Shown: positions 34,675 through 43,608 of the stretch, in pieces
Position numbering within the stretch: position 1 is the first letter of the stretch
How the letters are laid out: every line of letters starts with the position of its first letter
Source: Pseudomonas frederiksbergensis
GTDB lineage: Bacteria > Pseudomonadota > Gammaproteobacteria > Pseudomonadales > Pseudomonadaceae
DNA: 64,000 nt
Direction: 5' to 3'
Assembly (NCBI RefSeq): GCF_000802155.2
Contig: NZ_JQGJ02000017.1
Location: 43,056-107,055 of the forward strand
Position numbers and translations under genes: made by a program
Notes under the pieces: model-generated
What the model was told of the DNA's origin: nothing
Seen by the model: only the letters and a program-made list of their open reading frames with translations
The model's database searches: none

Positions 34675-35403
34675 TCACCGCCCGAACCGCCCCGGCCAGC
34701 CCACGATGTTCTTCGGCCGAGGCGTCGCATAGGTACGCACTTTCGAGGTGGACAGCCCCAGCCGAACCAGCGATTCGGCAATCGTCACCGCGGCCGTTAC
34801 ACCATCGACCACCGGTACGCCGGTGCGCTGGTGGATCTGCTCATCGAGCCCGGCCATGCCGCCGCAACCCAGGCAGATCACTTCCGCTTTTTCCTGCCTG
34901 ACCGCCAGTTCGGCTTGCTGCACGATGGCTTCAACCGCCCGTTGCGGGTCCTGCTCAAGCTCCAATACCGCCAGGCCGCTGGCCCGAACCGAGGCGCAAC
35001 GGTCGAACAGGCCGGAGAGTTTGAGACGGTCTTCGATCAGCGGCACGGTGCGATCCAGCGTCGTGACCACCGAGTAGGCATGGCCCAGGAACATCGCGGT
35101 GCTGGCGCCAGCGTCAGTGATGTCCACCACCGGCACGTCGAGCAATTCCTGCAAGCCTTCGCGCCCATGCTCGCCGTAACCCGCCTGGATCACCGCATCG
35201 AACGGCTGATCGTAGGACATTACCCGATCCATCACGGCAATGGCTGCCAGGTAGCTCTCGAAATTGCCTTCGATGGAATCGGCACCGAAATGTGGCGTGA
35301 GCCCGATGATCTCGGTGCCCGGCGCGGCGACGGCTTGGGCCTGTCGAGCAATGGCCTGGGTGATGGATTCGGTGGTATTGACGTTGACGATGAGAATTCG
35401 CAT
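34675..35403 (-). CDS. Asp/Glu/hydantoin racemase family protein with one catalytic Cys missing
   Basis: A 242-residue protein of the Asp/Glu/hydantoin racemase superfamily: N-terminal ILIVNVNTTESIT and the second catalytic loop ICLGCGGM (Cys about residue 183). The first loop, normally AC(F/N)xDPG, reads QAGYGEHGREG, so Gly stands where the first catalytic Cys is expected. A normal two-cysteine racemase mechanism is doubtful. AAAGGA precedes ATG 35403. Downstream of cysH on the same strand, 95-base gap. Confidence 0.85.
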   Translation of the reverse strand: MRILIVNVNTTESITQAIARQAQAVAAPGTEIIGLTPHFGADSIEGNFESYLAAIAVMDRVMSYDQPFDAVIQAGYGEHGREGLQELLDVPVVDITDAGASTAMFLGHAYSVVTTLDRTVPLIEDRLKLSGLFDRCASVRASGLAVLELEQDPQRAVEAIVQQAELAVRQEKAEVICLGCGGMAGLDEQIHQRTGVPVVDGVTAAVTIAESLVRLGLSTSKVRTYATPRPKNIVGWPGRFGR

Positions 35404-35498
35404 GAAGAGTCCTTTCGGTAGCTTCAACAAGGATTCGGTGCTGACGTCCCCGTAGTGGACGTCGCGCTGCGTAACGAACCGCTATAACCCGGGAGCGA

Positions 35499-36242
35499 TC
35501 AAACAGTCTTGGATTTGGCGATGATGTTGCCGGCATGCAGCCCGCATTCTTTCTGCGTAGCTTCTTCCCACCACCAGCGGCCTTCGCGCTCATGTTGGTT
35601 CGGCAGGACCGGGCGGGTGCACGGTTCGCAGCCGATGCTGATGAAGCCGCGCTCATGCAAGCTGTTATAAGGCAGCTCAAGCATGCGGATATAACCCCAG
35701 ACTTCTTCGCTGGTCATCTGTGACAGAGGGTTGAATTTGTACAGTGTGCGCTCCGGCGTCGAGAACGCCGTGTCGATTTCCAATACCGCCACCTGGCTAC
35801 GGGTACCCGGGCTCTGGTCGCGGCGCTGCCCGGTGGCCCAGGCACGAACGTCAGTCAGCTTGCGTCGCAATGGCTCGATCTTGCGGATGCCGCAGCACTC
35901 GCCGTGGCCGTCCTTGTAGAAGCTGAACAGGCCTTTTTCCTTCACGAAAGGGTCCAGTTTCGTATGGTCGGGCGAGATCAATTCGATGTCGATCTTGTAG
36001 TGTTCGCGCACCTGGTCGATGAACCGATAGGTTTCCGGGTGCAGGCGGCCGGTGTCGAGGCTGAACACCTTGACGTTCTTGTTCAGCTTCCAGGCCATGT
36101 CTACCAGCACCACGTCTTCGGCGCCGCTGAAGGATATCCACAGATCATCGCCGAATTCGGCGAAGGCCAGCTTGAGGATGTCCTGGGGGGACTTGTTGGC
36201 ATAGGTCGTGGCGAGTTCCACGACGTCAAACGATGGGCTCAT
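35499..36242 (-). CDS. cysH: Assimilatory adenylyl-sulfate (APS) reductase
   Basis: A 247-residue enzyme that reduces activated sulfate to sulfite. It has the PP-loop region (ISFSGAEDVVL), GRLHPETYRF, the paired cysteines in ECCGIRK (about 139-140) and GCEPCTRP (about 225-228), which hold the [4Fe-4S] cluster typical of APS-type rather than PAPS-type reductases, and the C-terminal catalytic Cys in ECGLH. Complete and of normal length. Confidence 0.95.
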   Translation of the reverse strand: MSPSFDVVELATTYANKSPQDILKLAFAEFGDDLWISFSGAEDVVLVDMAWKLNKNVKVFSLDTGRLHPETYRFIDQVREHYKIDIELISPDHTKLDPFVKEKGLFSFYKDGHGECCGIRKIEPLRRKLTDVRAWATGQRRDQSPGTRSQVAVLEIDTAFSTPERTLYKFNPLSQMTSEEVWGYIRMLELPYNSLHERGFISIGCEPCTRPVLPNQHEREGRWWWEEATQKECGLHAGNIIAKSKTV

Positions 36243-36414
36243 CAGGGCGGCTTCCTACAGGTCGGTGGCGCTGGGCGCTCTATATGGGGCTGATGTTAAC
36301 AAAAGCAGCCGGGGCTGGCGCGTCCCTGTGCGTTGCGCGTACTTCGACGAATGGCTAGAGTCGGCAAGCCTTTTATTCGCCAACCGATAAACATCAGAAA
36401 AATGGGAGTGTCTT

Positions 36415-37032
36415 GTGGAAATTGCCTGTCTCGACCTGGAAGGTGTGCTGGTCCCGGAGATCTGGATCGCCTTCGCTGAAAAAACCGGGATTGATTCCCT
36501 CAGGGCGACCACTCGGGACATCCCCGACTATGACGTGCTGATGAAGCAACGGCTGCGCATCCTCGACGAGCATGGCCTCAAGCTTTCTGATATCCAGGAA
36601 GTCATCGCCACCCTCAAGCCGCTGGATGGCGCTGCCGAATTTGTCGATTGGCTGCGCGAGCGGTTCCAGGTGGTAATTCTTTCCGACACCTTTTATGAGT
36701 TCTCCCAACCGCTGATGCGTCAGTTGGGCTTCCCGACACTGCTTTGTCATCGCTTGATTACCGATGAAGGCGGGCGGGTGACCGGCTACCAGTTGCGTCA
36801 GAAAGATCCGAAGCGTCAGTCGGTCCTGGCCTTCAAGAGCCTGTATTACCGGGTGATTGCGGCGGGGGATTCCTACAATGACACCACGATGCTGGGCGAA
36901 GCCGACGCCGGGATTCTGTTCCATGCGCCTGAAAACGTGATCCGCGAGTTTCCGCAATTCCCGGCGGTGCACACGTTTGCCGAGCTGAAGCAGGAGTTCA
37001 TCAAGGCCTCGAACCGTTCCTTGAGCCTATAA
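36415..37032 (+). CDS. thrH: Phosphoserine phosphatase/homoserine phosphotransferase ThrH
   Basis: A 205-residue HAD enzyme with phosphoserine phosphatase and phosphoserine:homoserine phosphotransferase activity in P. aeruginosa. Catalytic motif CLDLEGVLVPE (Asp-Leu-Glu variant typical of ThrH), IPDYDVLMKQR, motif II VILSDTF, and AAGDSYNDTTML. GTG start at 36415 with GGGAGTG upstream. Divergent from cysH. Confidence 0.95.
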   Translation: MEIACLDLEGVLVPEIWIAFAEKTGIDSLRATTRDIPDYDVLMKQRLRILDEHGLKLSDIQEVIATLKPLDGAAEFVDWLRERFQVVILSDTFYEFSQPLMRQLGFPTLLCHRLITDEGGRVTGYQLRQKDPKRQSVLAFKSLYYRVIAAGDSYNDTTMLGEADAGILFHAPENVIREFPQFPAVHTFAELKQEFIKASNRSLSL

Positions 37033-37044
37033 ACGCAACTTCCC

Positions 37045-37070
37045 GTGGGAGCGGGCAAGCTCGCTCCTGC
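37045..37070. repeat. REP element
   Basis: GTGGGAGCGGGCAAGCTCGCTCCTGC, a REP half-site, in the 63-base gap between convergent thrH and pabB. Confidence 0.8.
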
Positions 37071-37095
37071 AGTGCTATGTGTTGTTCAGGATGTA

Positions 37096-38439
37096 TTAAA
37101 GATCTTGCAAGGTGTCGAGCAACACCCGAACCTTGGTCATCGACTCCTGATACTCCGCCTGCCAATCCGAATCCGCGACAATCCCGCCGCCGCCCCAGCA
37201 ACATACCTGCCCATCCTTGACCAGCAGACTGCGAATGGCGATGGAGCTGTCCATCTCCCCGCGCACGTCCAGGTACAGCAACGAGCCGCAGTACAGTCCG
37301 CGTCGGGTCGGTTCGAGTTCGTCGATGATTTGCATCGCGCGGATTTTCGGCGCGCCGGTGATCGAGCCGCCGGGGAAGCTGCCCGCTATCAAGTCCAAAG
37401 CGTCTTTATCGTCGGCCAGTTCACCGGTCACGCTGCTGACCAGGTGATGCACATTGGGGTAGCTTTCCAGGCTGAACAACTCTGGCACGCGCACCGAGCC
37501 GATGCGGCAGGTGCGGCCCAGATCGTTGCGCAACAGGTCGACGATCATCAGGTTTTCCGCGCGGTCCTTGGGGCTCGCCAGCAGCTCGGTGGCGTGGGCC
37601 GCGTCTTCCTCGGGCGTTGTGCCACGGGGGCGGGTGCCCTTGATCGGCCGGGTTTCGACGTGGCCTTCGCTGACCTTGACGAAGCGCTCCGGGGACAGGC
37701 TCAGTATCGCGTCACCCTCCGACAGGCTCTGGAAGCCGGAAAACGGCGTCGGGCACGCCGCCCGCAGCGCTTGATAAGCGGCCCAGGCATCACCCTGGCA
37801 TTGGGCGCGGAAGCGCTGGGCAAAGTTGACCTGATAACAGTCGCCGGCCTGGATGTATGCCTGGATGCGTTCGAATGCCTGTCGATAGGCTTCGGCGCTG
37901 AGGTCCGGCGTCATCGGTCCTTCAAGATTGAACCGGGAAATGGGCGCCGGGGTTGGCTGGCTGAACAGCGCGATCAGGCGCTGGCGTTCGCCTTCGCCAC
38001 AATGTGGGTGAAACACCAGTTGGCTGGTGCCCGCCTGATGGTCGCTGACCAGCGCCCAGTCGTACACGCCAAAACGTGCGTCGGGCAATTGCAGGTCGTC
38101 CGTGGCGTAGGACGGCAACGCTTCCAGGTGTCGGCCAAAGTCGTAGCTCAAGTAGCCGATCAGGCCGCCGGCGAAGGGCAATTGCATTGTCGTAGGCAGT
38201 TGCGCGTGGCCCAACTGCGTCAGATGCATGCGAAGCCGTTGCAGGAAAGCGCTGCCACTCTCGTCCGGCAACACCGTCAGTTGTTCCAGCGGCCAGGCGC
38301 TGAGCAGGTCGTAACGCCCACGTTCGGCACTTGGCCGGCCACTGTCGAGCAACACGCTGCCGGGGGCATGACGGATTGCCGCGAAATACTCGGCGGGGTT
38401 GGTGCGGTAGGGCAGCGGGTGTACGGAGCAGGTTGGCAT
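37096..38439 (-). CDS. pabB: Aminodeoxychorismate synthase component I
   Basis: A 447-residue enzyme making 4-amino-4-deoxychorismate for folate. The chorismate-binding C-terminal half shows FQSLSEGDAILSLSPERF, IKGTRPRG, the ENLMIVDLLRNDLGR and GSFPGGSITGAPKI motifs, and CGSLLYLDVRGEMDSSIAIR. Normal length for stand-alone PabB; it needs a PabA-type glutaminase encoded elsewhere. Confidence 0.95.
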   Translation of the reverse strand: MPTCSVHPLPYRTNPAEYFAAIRHAPGSVLLDSGRPSAERGRYDLLSAWPLEQLTVLPDESGSAFLQRLRMHLTQLGHAQLPTTMQLPFAGGLIGYLSYDFGRHLEALPSYATDDLQLPDARFGVYDWALVSDHQAGTSQLVFHPHCGEGERQRLIALFSQPTPAPISRFNLEGPMTPDLSAEAYRQAFERIQAYIQAGDCYQVNFAQRFRAQCQGDAWAAYQALRAACPTPFSGFQSLSEGDAILSLSPERFVKVSEGHVETRPIKGTRPRGTTPEEDAAHATELLASPKDRAENLMIVDLLRNDLGRTCRIGSVRVPELFSLESYPNVHHLVSSVTGELADDKDALDLIAGSFPGGSITGAPKIRAMQIIDELEPTRRGLYCGSLLYLDVRGEMDSSIAIRSLLVKDGQVCCWGGGGIVADSDWQAEYQESMTKVRVLLDTLQDL

Positions 38440-38569
38440 GGGCGGGGTGGGTCAGCCGTTCAGGCGGGGGGAGCGATTGTAATCCCCTGTAGGATTTGCT
38501 CCTAGGGGGATGTCGGAGATGAGCACGTCTGTGGCAATCAAAACTATTTCTGGCGAGGTCTTTTTAACT

Positions 38570-38600
38570 GTGAGGAGGGGATAAATCCCCTCGCCACAAG
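38570..38600. repeat. REP-like hairpin
   Basis: GAGGGGAT/ATCCCCTC stem within TGAGGAGGGGATAAATCCCC and CTCGCCACA, REP-like, in the pabB upstream/ligase downstream gap. The rest of this 190-base gap shows no gene. Confidence 0.7.
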
Positions 38601-38632
38601 GTCCGCCATGTTCCAAGTCATCGGGAACGAGA

Positions 38633-39619
38633 TCACCCCTCGACAGGTGGAATATGCCCAAACAGTTCCTGGGCAAATGCCACACGCTCCTCCACGGTTT
38701 CGATAACGCCGCGGGCCTTGAGTTCTTCCAGGCGTGCTTCCACGGCGTGGGTGCGCAGGGTCAGGCCGCAGTCGTTGGCAATCTGGATGTTCAGCCCCGG
38801 CCGGGCGTTCAGCTCCAGGATCAACGGGCCTTTTTCTTGATCCAGCACCATGTCGACGCCGATGTAGCCCAGTCCGCACAACTCATAGCAACCGGCGGCC
38901 AGTTTCATGAAGCCGTCCCAATAGGGCAGTTGCACGCCGTCCACCGCGTTGGTGGTGTCGGGGTGCTTGGTGATGATGTTGTTCAGCCAGGTGCCGCGCA
39001 GGGTCAGGCCGGTGGCGAGGTCGACGCCCACTCCGATGGCGCCCTGGTGCAGGTTGGCCTTGCCGCCGGACTGACGGGTCGGCAAGCGCAGCATGGCCAT
39101 CACCGGGTAGCCCATCAGCACGATGATGCGAATGTCCGGCACGCCTTCGTAGCTGATGCTCTTGAAGATCTGGTCCGGCGTCACGCGGTACTCGATCAGC
39201 GCCCGGTCACGGTGCCCGCCTAACGAATACAGGCCGGTGAGGATGCTCGACACATGGTGCTCGATTTCCTCATGGCTGATGATCTTGCCGGACACGGTGC
39301 GGTAGCGGCCTTCGAAGCGGTCGGCGATGACGATGATGCCGTCGCCGCCAGCGCCCTGGGCCGGCTTGATCACGAAGTCGGTGCGCCCGCCGATGATCTC
39401 GTCGAGCTTGTCGATTTCCTTCTCGGTGGAGATCACCCCGTACAGCTCCGGCACGTGGATGCCGGCGGCGATGGCCCGTTCCTTGGTGATGATCTTGTCA
39501 TCGACGATGGGGTACAGGCTGCGCTTGTTGTACTTGAGCACGTAGTCGGCATTACGCCGGTTGATGCCCATGATGCCCCGGGCTTCCAGGGCCTTCCAGG
39601 TCTTCCAGAGGCCGAACAT
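38633..39619 (-). CDS. RimK-like ATP-grasp alpha-L-glutamate ligase homologue
   Basis: A 328-residue ATP-grasp enzyme: N-terminal GINRRNADYVLKYNKR, ATP-binding DFVIKPAQGAGGDGIIVI (about 100), YRVTPDQIFKS, and metal ligands GLGYIGVDMVLD and LILELNARPGLNIQIAN (catalytic NAR). Such enzymes ligate amino acids to a protein or peptide carboxylate. Last gene of a three-gene operon; its start (39619) overlaps the previous stop by one base. The substrate is unknown. Confidence 0.92.
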   Translation of the reverse strand: MFGLWKTWKALEARGIMGINRRNADYVLKYNKRSLYPIVDDKIITKERAIAAGIHVPELYGVISTEKEIDKLDEIIGGRTDFVIKPAQGAGGDGIIVIADRFEGRYRTVSGKIISHEEIEHHVSSILTGLYSLGGHRDRALIEYRVTPDQIFKSISYEGVPDIRIIVLMGYPVMAMLRLPTRQSGGKANLHQGAIGVGVDLATGLTLRGTWLNNIITKHPDTTNAVDGVQLPYWDGFMKLAAGCYELCGLGYIGVDMVLDQEKGPLILELNARPGLNIQIANDCGLTLRTHAVEARLEELKARGVIETVEERVAFAQELFGHIPPVEG

Positions 39620-41151
39620 CAGGAGTCAGCCTTGACGAAGGCCTTGAACCGTACCAACTCGGTCAGGCGATAGCCGCGATAACGACCCATGGCCAGCATG
39701 AAGCCCACCAGGATCAGCAGGATTGCCGGGAAGGTGAATACGAAATAAACCAGTTCCGGCACGCTCATGATCAGGTGCGCCAGGGACGCGGCGAACAAGG
39801 TGCCGATGGCGACTTTCATCGCGTGGCCGGCGCCACGTTCTTCCCAGGTGATGGACAGGCGTTCGATGGTCATGGTCAGGATCACCATCGGGAACAGCGC
39901 CACGGACAAGCCACGCTCCAGGCCCAGCTTGTGGCTGAACAGGCTGATGGCGGCGATCAGCACCACCACGAACGTCAGCACCACCGACAGCCTCGGCAGC
40001 ATTTGCAGCTTGAGGTGCTCCAGGTAGGAGCGCAGCGACAGGCCCAACGTGGTAATCACCGTAAACAGGATGATGCCGAAGCCCAGTTGGGTCTCGCGGA
40101 AGGCCAGGGCGATCAGTACCGGGGTGAAAGTGCCGAGGGTCTGCAGCCCGATCAGGTTGCGCAGCACCAGGATCACCAATACGCCGATCGGGATCATCAC
40201 CATGATCATGAAGGTTTGCTGGGTCTGCAGCGGCAGGCCGTAGAGCGAATATTCGAGGAAATTGGCGTCGGTGTTCTCGTCCGTCAGCTTGGCCAGGCGA
40301 ATGGCGTTCATTTCGCTGTTGTTCATGCTGAAGGTCACGGTGGCTTTCTTGCCGCCATCGACAGTGATCAGGTTTTCATCGCCGGTCCACCACAGCAGGC
40401 GGTCGGTCGGCAGGCCTTGCTCGCCGGTATCCGGGTTGAAATACAGCCAATCGGTGCCGTTGAAGCTGCGCAGCCACAACTCGGGTGTCTGCGGCTGGTC
40501 GGCCACCAGGCGGATGGTGTGGACCTTTTCCACCGGCACATGGGCGATGGACAGCACCAATTCGACGATCCTTGCCTTGTTGCTGGACGACGGATCGCCG
40601 GCCAGCAACAGCTTGACGTTGTCGTCGTTGAGGTTGTTCACCCGCTTGATCGCTTCGCTGATGAAGGTCTCGACGTCGGCCGAGTGCTGGCGGATCGGCG
40701 CGAGCAGGGCTTCGGCGGCCAGTTTTTCCGGACCTTCGACGGCGATGCTGTCGCGGAAGGTCGGGCCCTTGACCTTGGTTTTCTCGGCGCTGTAGCGCTT
40801 GGTCAGCACCAGGCGGTAATAAAGGGTCTGGTTGCCTTTGGCGCGGCGGGCCGACCACGTCACCTTCCGATTGCCGTCGACCCGGTTCACCGCAACACCG
40901 TAATTATTGGAAATGAAACTCTCGTTGAGGCTCACGTAGTCGCGGCTCAACGGCGGCACGAACATCTGGATCTTCACCGGATCCTTGGCGTTGGGCACGA
41001 ATTCGACCTTGGCATCGATATTCCACAGGTCGTCGGTGGCGTCTTCGGTCACCGGAATGCCGAGCACGAAAATCTGATAGGCCGTCACCGACAGGCCCAG
41101 CACCACCAGGATGGCGATCAGCATTTTCAAATGGAGGGTAAGGGAGCGCAT
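39619..41151 (-). CDS. Membrane protein with inactive transglutaminase domain and C-terminal multi-helix region
   Basis: A 510-residue protein: N-terminal membrane anchor (about 7-30), a large external transglutaminase-like domain (about 40-290) lacking an obvious Cys-His-Asp triad, then seven hydrophobic segments (about 300-490) including TFMIMVMIPIGVLVILVL. Described in comparative work as 'inactive transglutaminase' associated with ATP-grasp ligases. Likely a membrane scaffold or substrate receptor for the system. It starts 5 bases after the protease stop. Confidence 0.9.
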   Translation of the reverse strand: MRSLTLHLKMLIAILVVLGLSVTAYQIFVLGIPVTEDATDDLWNIDAKVEFVPNAKDPVKIQMFVPPLSRDYVSLNESFISNNYGVAVNRVDGNRKVTWSARRAKGNQTLYYRLVLTKRYSAEKTKVKGPTFRDSIAVEGPEKLAAEALLAPIRQHSADVETFISEAIKRVNNLNDDNVKLLLAGDPSSSNKARIVELVLSIAHVPVEKVHTIRLVADQPQTPELWLRSFNGTDWLYFNPDTGEQGLPTDRLLWWTGDENLITVDGGKKATVTFSMNNSEMNAIRLAKLTDENTDANFLEYSLYGLPLQTQQTFMIMVMIPIGVLVILVLRNLIGLQTLGTFTPVLIALAFRETQLGFGIILFTVITTLGLSLRSYLEHLKLQMLPRLSVVLTFVVVLIAAISLFSHKLGLERGLSVALFPMVILTMTIERLSITWEERGAGHAMKVAIGTLFAASLAHLIMSVPELVYFVFTFPAILLILVGFMLAMGRYRGYRLTELVRFKAFVKADS

Positions 41152-41156
41152 TGGAA

Positions 41157-41693
41157 TTACTCTGCGGTATGAGCGGCATTGGCGCAGGCGGGTTTGCCGG
41201 CAGCGTATTTGAGACTGGGGTCGACCAGCGCGTCGAAACGCTTGAGCGCCTCGGAGCCGATCAGCAACGGGTATTGGAAGGCGCTGCGGTCGGTCAGGTT
41301 CACTTCGATGCTTCGCAGGGCCGAGCCCATGCAGATGTCCAGTTCGATGACCGGCCGGGCCGTGTATTTCTTGCCTTCTTCCGGGTCGTAGTCACCGGCG
41401 CGACGCTTGATCTTGCTGACACGGGCCAGCGGGCGTTCGATGGGGTGCGAATGGGCCGCGTCGATGGCCAAGTAGAAACGCACCCAGGATTCGCCATTGC
41501 GCTTGAAGCGCTTGATGTCCCGAGCGCTGAGCGAGGCCGTCTTGGCACCGGTGTCCAGCTTGGCGGCAACCTCCAGGTCAATGCCCTGCAGGGCCGCATA
41601 TTCGTTGAGGCCGTACACGGTTTTTTCGCCCGCCGCGGCGAGCCCCGGCAGGCACAAGAAGCAAAAGGCAGCGGATAAGGGCTTGAGTGTCAT
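41157..41693 (-). CDS. Exported retropepsin-like aspartic protease (ATP-dependent zinc protease family)
   Basis: A 178-residue protein with signal peptide (about 1-21) and a single retropepsin-like domain with the catalytic motif AKLDTGAKTASLSA (DTG) and the family ending YPLLIGSEALKRFDALVDP. Start ATG 41693 has AGGA close upstream. First gene of the protease-transglutaminase-ligase operon, which points to cleavage of the peptide or protein that the ligase modifies, on the periplasmic side. Confidence 0.9.
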   Translation of the reverse strand: MTLKPLSAAFCFLCLPGLAAAGEKTVYGLNEYAALQGIDLEVAAKLDTGAKTASLSARDIKRFKRNGESWVRFYLAIDAAHSHPIERPLARVSKIKRRAGDYDPEEGKKYTARPVIELDICMGSALRSIEVNLTDRSAFQYPLLIGSEALKRFDALVDPSLKYAAGKPACANAAHTAE

Positions 41694-41887
41694 AAATCCT
41701 GGTGCGCAGCGTTCCGTTTTTCGGTTCAGGCCCTGGCATTGCTGCACAAGCTCCTAGGTCGCCTTCTCTATATAGGAGAGGGGGCAATTGCGGCGGCATT
41801 CTAGCACGGTGGTTTTCTGGCGCCACCGCTGGCCGGAGGCTACATCTCTTCATGCAGCCGGGTTATCGCCGGGGCGTTTATTAGACG

Positions 41888-41972
41888 ATTGTCGACAATA
41901 TCGATTTTTGTTTTGACGCATAGGGGGATTTTGGTTAGTTTTCGGCGTATTGATTTTAAAGGTGTCGACAAT
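41888..41972. promoter_or_regulatory. Paired palindromic operators around the promoter of the 2-methylcitrate regulator
   Basis: A perfect 12-bp palindrome ATTGTCGACAAT lies at 41888-41899, and a second copy sharing TGTCGACAAT at 41963-41972 abuts the regulator's start codon. Between them are TTGACG (41913-41918) and TTAGTT (41935-41940) with 16-base spacing, a plausible promoter. This layout suggests autorepression by the encoded GntR protein. Confidence 0.72.
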
Positions 41973-42686
41973 ATGCTCGATCAGCTCGAATCCCCGGTGA
42001 TGGCTCAGGACGACTCGGAAACCCTGTCCGAGAACGTCTTCCGGCGCATCCAGGCCGCCATCGTCAAGGGCGAGATCGCCCCTGGCAGCAAGATCTCCGA
42101 GCCCGAGCTGGCACGTACCTACGGCATCAGCCGCGGGCCGTTGCGGGAGGCGATTCACCGCCTGGAAGGCCAGCGCCTGCTGGTGCGCATCCCGCATGTC
42201 GGAGCGCGAGTGGTCTCGCTGAGCCATGCCGAGCTGCTGGAACTCTACGAAATCCGTGAATCCCTTGAAGGCATGGCCTGCCGCCTGGCGGCCGAGCGCA
42301 TGACCGTCGAGGAAATCGACGAGCTGCGCCAGGTCCTGGAAACCCACGAACGTGATGCGGCGTTCCAGGCCGGTGTCGGCTATTACCAGCAGGAAGGCGA
42401 CTTCGACTTCCACTATCGGATTATCCAGGGCAGCGGCAATCGCACCCTCACGCAAATGCTCTGCGGCGAGCTGTACCAACTGGTGCGCATGTACCGCATC
42501 CAGTTTTCCACCACGCCCAACCGCCCGCGCCAGGCCTTTGCCGAGCACCACCGGATTCTCGATGCCATCGCCGACCGTGACGGCGAACTGGCTGAATTAT
42601 TGATGCGCCGGCACATCGGCGCGTCCAAACGCAACATTGCGCGTCATTTCCAGGACAGCGCCGCCACTGAACGAGGTGAGTCATGA
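41973..42686 (+). CDS. GntR-family (FCD) regulator of the 2-methylcitrate operon (PmiR-like)
   Basis: A 237-residue FadR-type regulator: N-terminal winged helix (ENVFRRIQAAIVKGEIAPGSKISEPELARTYGISRGPLREA split, about 20-65) and an FCD effector domain (about 95-225) with metal/ligand histidines in EGDFDFHYRII and EHHRILDAI. Position and family match PmiR of P. aeruginosa, reported to sense 2-methylisocitrate. Start ATG 41973 (MLDQLESPV) chosen over longer frames that would contain the operators. ATGA overlap with prpB. Confidence 0.92.
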   Translation: MLDQLESPVMAQDDSETLSENVFRRIQAAIVKGEIAPGSKISEPELARTYGISRGPLREAIHRLEGQRLLVRIPHVGARVVSLSHAELLELYEIRESLEGMACRLAAERMTVEEIDELRQVLETHERDAAFQAGVGYYQQEGDFDFHYRIIQGSGNRTLTQMLCGELYQLVRMYRIQFSTTPNRPRQAFAEHHRILDAIADRDGELAELLMRRHIGASKRNIARHFQDSAATERGES

Positions 42687-43567
42687 GCAACAGCACTCCA
42701 GGCCAGCGTTTCCGCGATGCGGTCGCCAGCGAGCATCCGCTGCAAGTGGTCGGCACGATCAACGCCAACCACGCGCTGCTGGCCAAGCGCGCCGGTTTCA
42801 AGGCGATCTACCTGTCGGGTGGCGGCGTCGCGGCCGGCTCCCTCGGCGTGCCGGACCTGGGCATCACCGGTCTGGACGACGTGCTGACCGATGTGCGCCG
42901 CATCACCGATGTGTGCGACCTGCCGCTGCTGGTGGACGTGGACACCGGTTTCGGTTCCTCGGCGTTCAACGTGGCGCGCACGGTCAAGTCGATGATCAAG
43001 TTCGGCGCGGCGGCGATTCATATCGAGGACCAGGTCGGCGCCAAGCGTTGCGGCCATCGTCCGAACAAGGAAATCGTCTCCCAGCAAGAAATGGTCGACC
43101 GCATCAAGGCCGCCGTCGATGCCCGCACCGATGACAGCTTCGTGATCATGGCCCGTACCGATGCCTTGGCGGTGGAAGGCTTGGAATCGGCCCTGGACCG
43201 CGCCGCCGCGTGCATTGAGGCCGGTGCCGACATGATTTTCCCCGAGGCCATCACCGAGCTTGAAATGTACAAACTGTTTGCCAGCCGCGTGAAGGCGCCG
43301 ATCCTGGCCAACATCACTGAATTCGGCGCGACCCCGCTGTACACCACCGAACAACTGGCCGGTGCCGACGTGTCCCTCGTGCTGTACCCGCTGTCGGCGT
43401 TCCGGGCCATGAACAAGGCTGCCGAAAACGTCTACACCGCGATCCGCCGCGACGGCACGCAACAGAACGTCATCGACACCATGCAGACCCGCATGGAGCT
43501 TTACGATCGCATCGACTACCACACCTTCGAGCAGAAGCTCGATGCGTTATTCGCGGCGAAGAAGTAA
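42683..43567 (+). CDS. prpB: 2-methylisocitrate lyase
   Basis: A 294-residue enzyme that cleaves 2-methylisocitrate to pyruvate and succinate. Signature VDVDTGFG, the active-site KRCGHRPNKE (Cys about residue 122) and IMARTDALAVEGLE. Canonical length. Start overlaps the regulator's stop (ATGA), so the regulator is co-translated with the pathway it controls. Confidence 0.96.
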   Translation: MSNSTPGQRFRDAVASEHPLQVVGTINANHALLAKRAGFKAIYLSGGGVAAGSLGVPDLGITGLDDVLTDVRRITDVCDLPLLVDVDTGFGSSAFNVARTVKSMIKFGAAAIHIEDQVGAKRCGHRPNKEIVSQQEMVDRIKAAVDARTDDSFVIMARTDALAVEGLESALDRAAACIEAGADMIFPEAITELEMYKLFASRVKAPILANITEFGATPLYTTEQLAGADVSLVLYPLSAFRAMNKAAENVYTAIRRDGTQQNVIDTMQTRMELYDRIDYHTFEQKLDALFAAKK

Positions 43568-43608
43568 GGCGCGACTCCCTACAAATTCAAGAAAATGGAG
43601 ACAGCAAC

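Noticed and set aside
37045..38505. 486-codon plus-strand ORF over pabB
   Set aside because: Shadow of pabB; no family resemblance and starts in a REP element.
39775..41172. 465-codon plus-strand ORF rich in His/Gln/Asp
   Set aside because: Antisense to the inactive transglutaminase gene; composition is the usual artefact of reverse-reading a GC-rich membrane protein.
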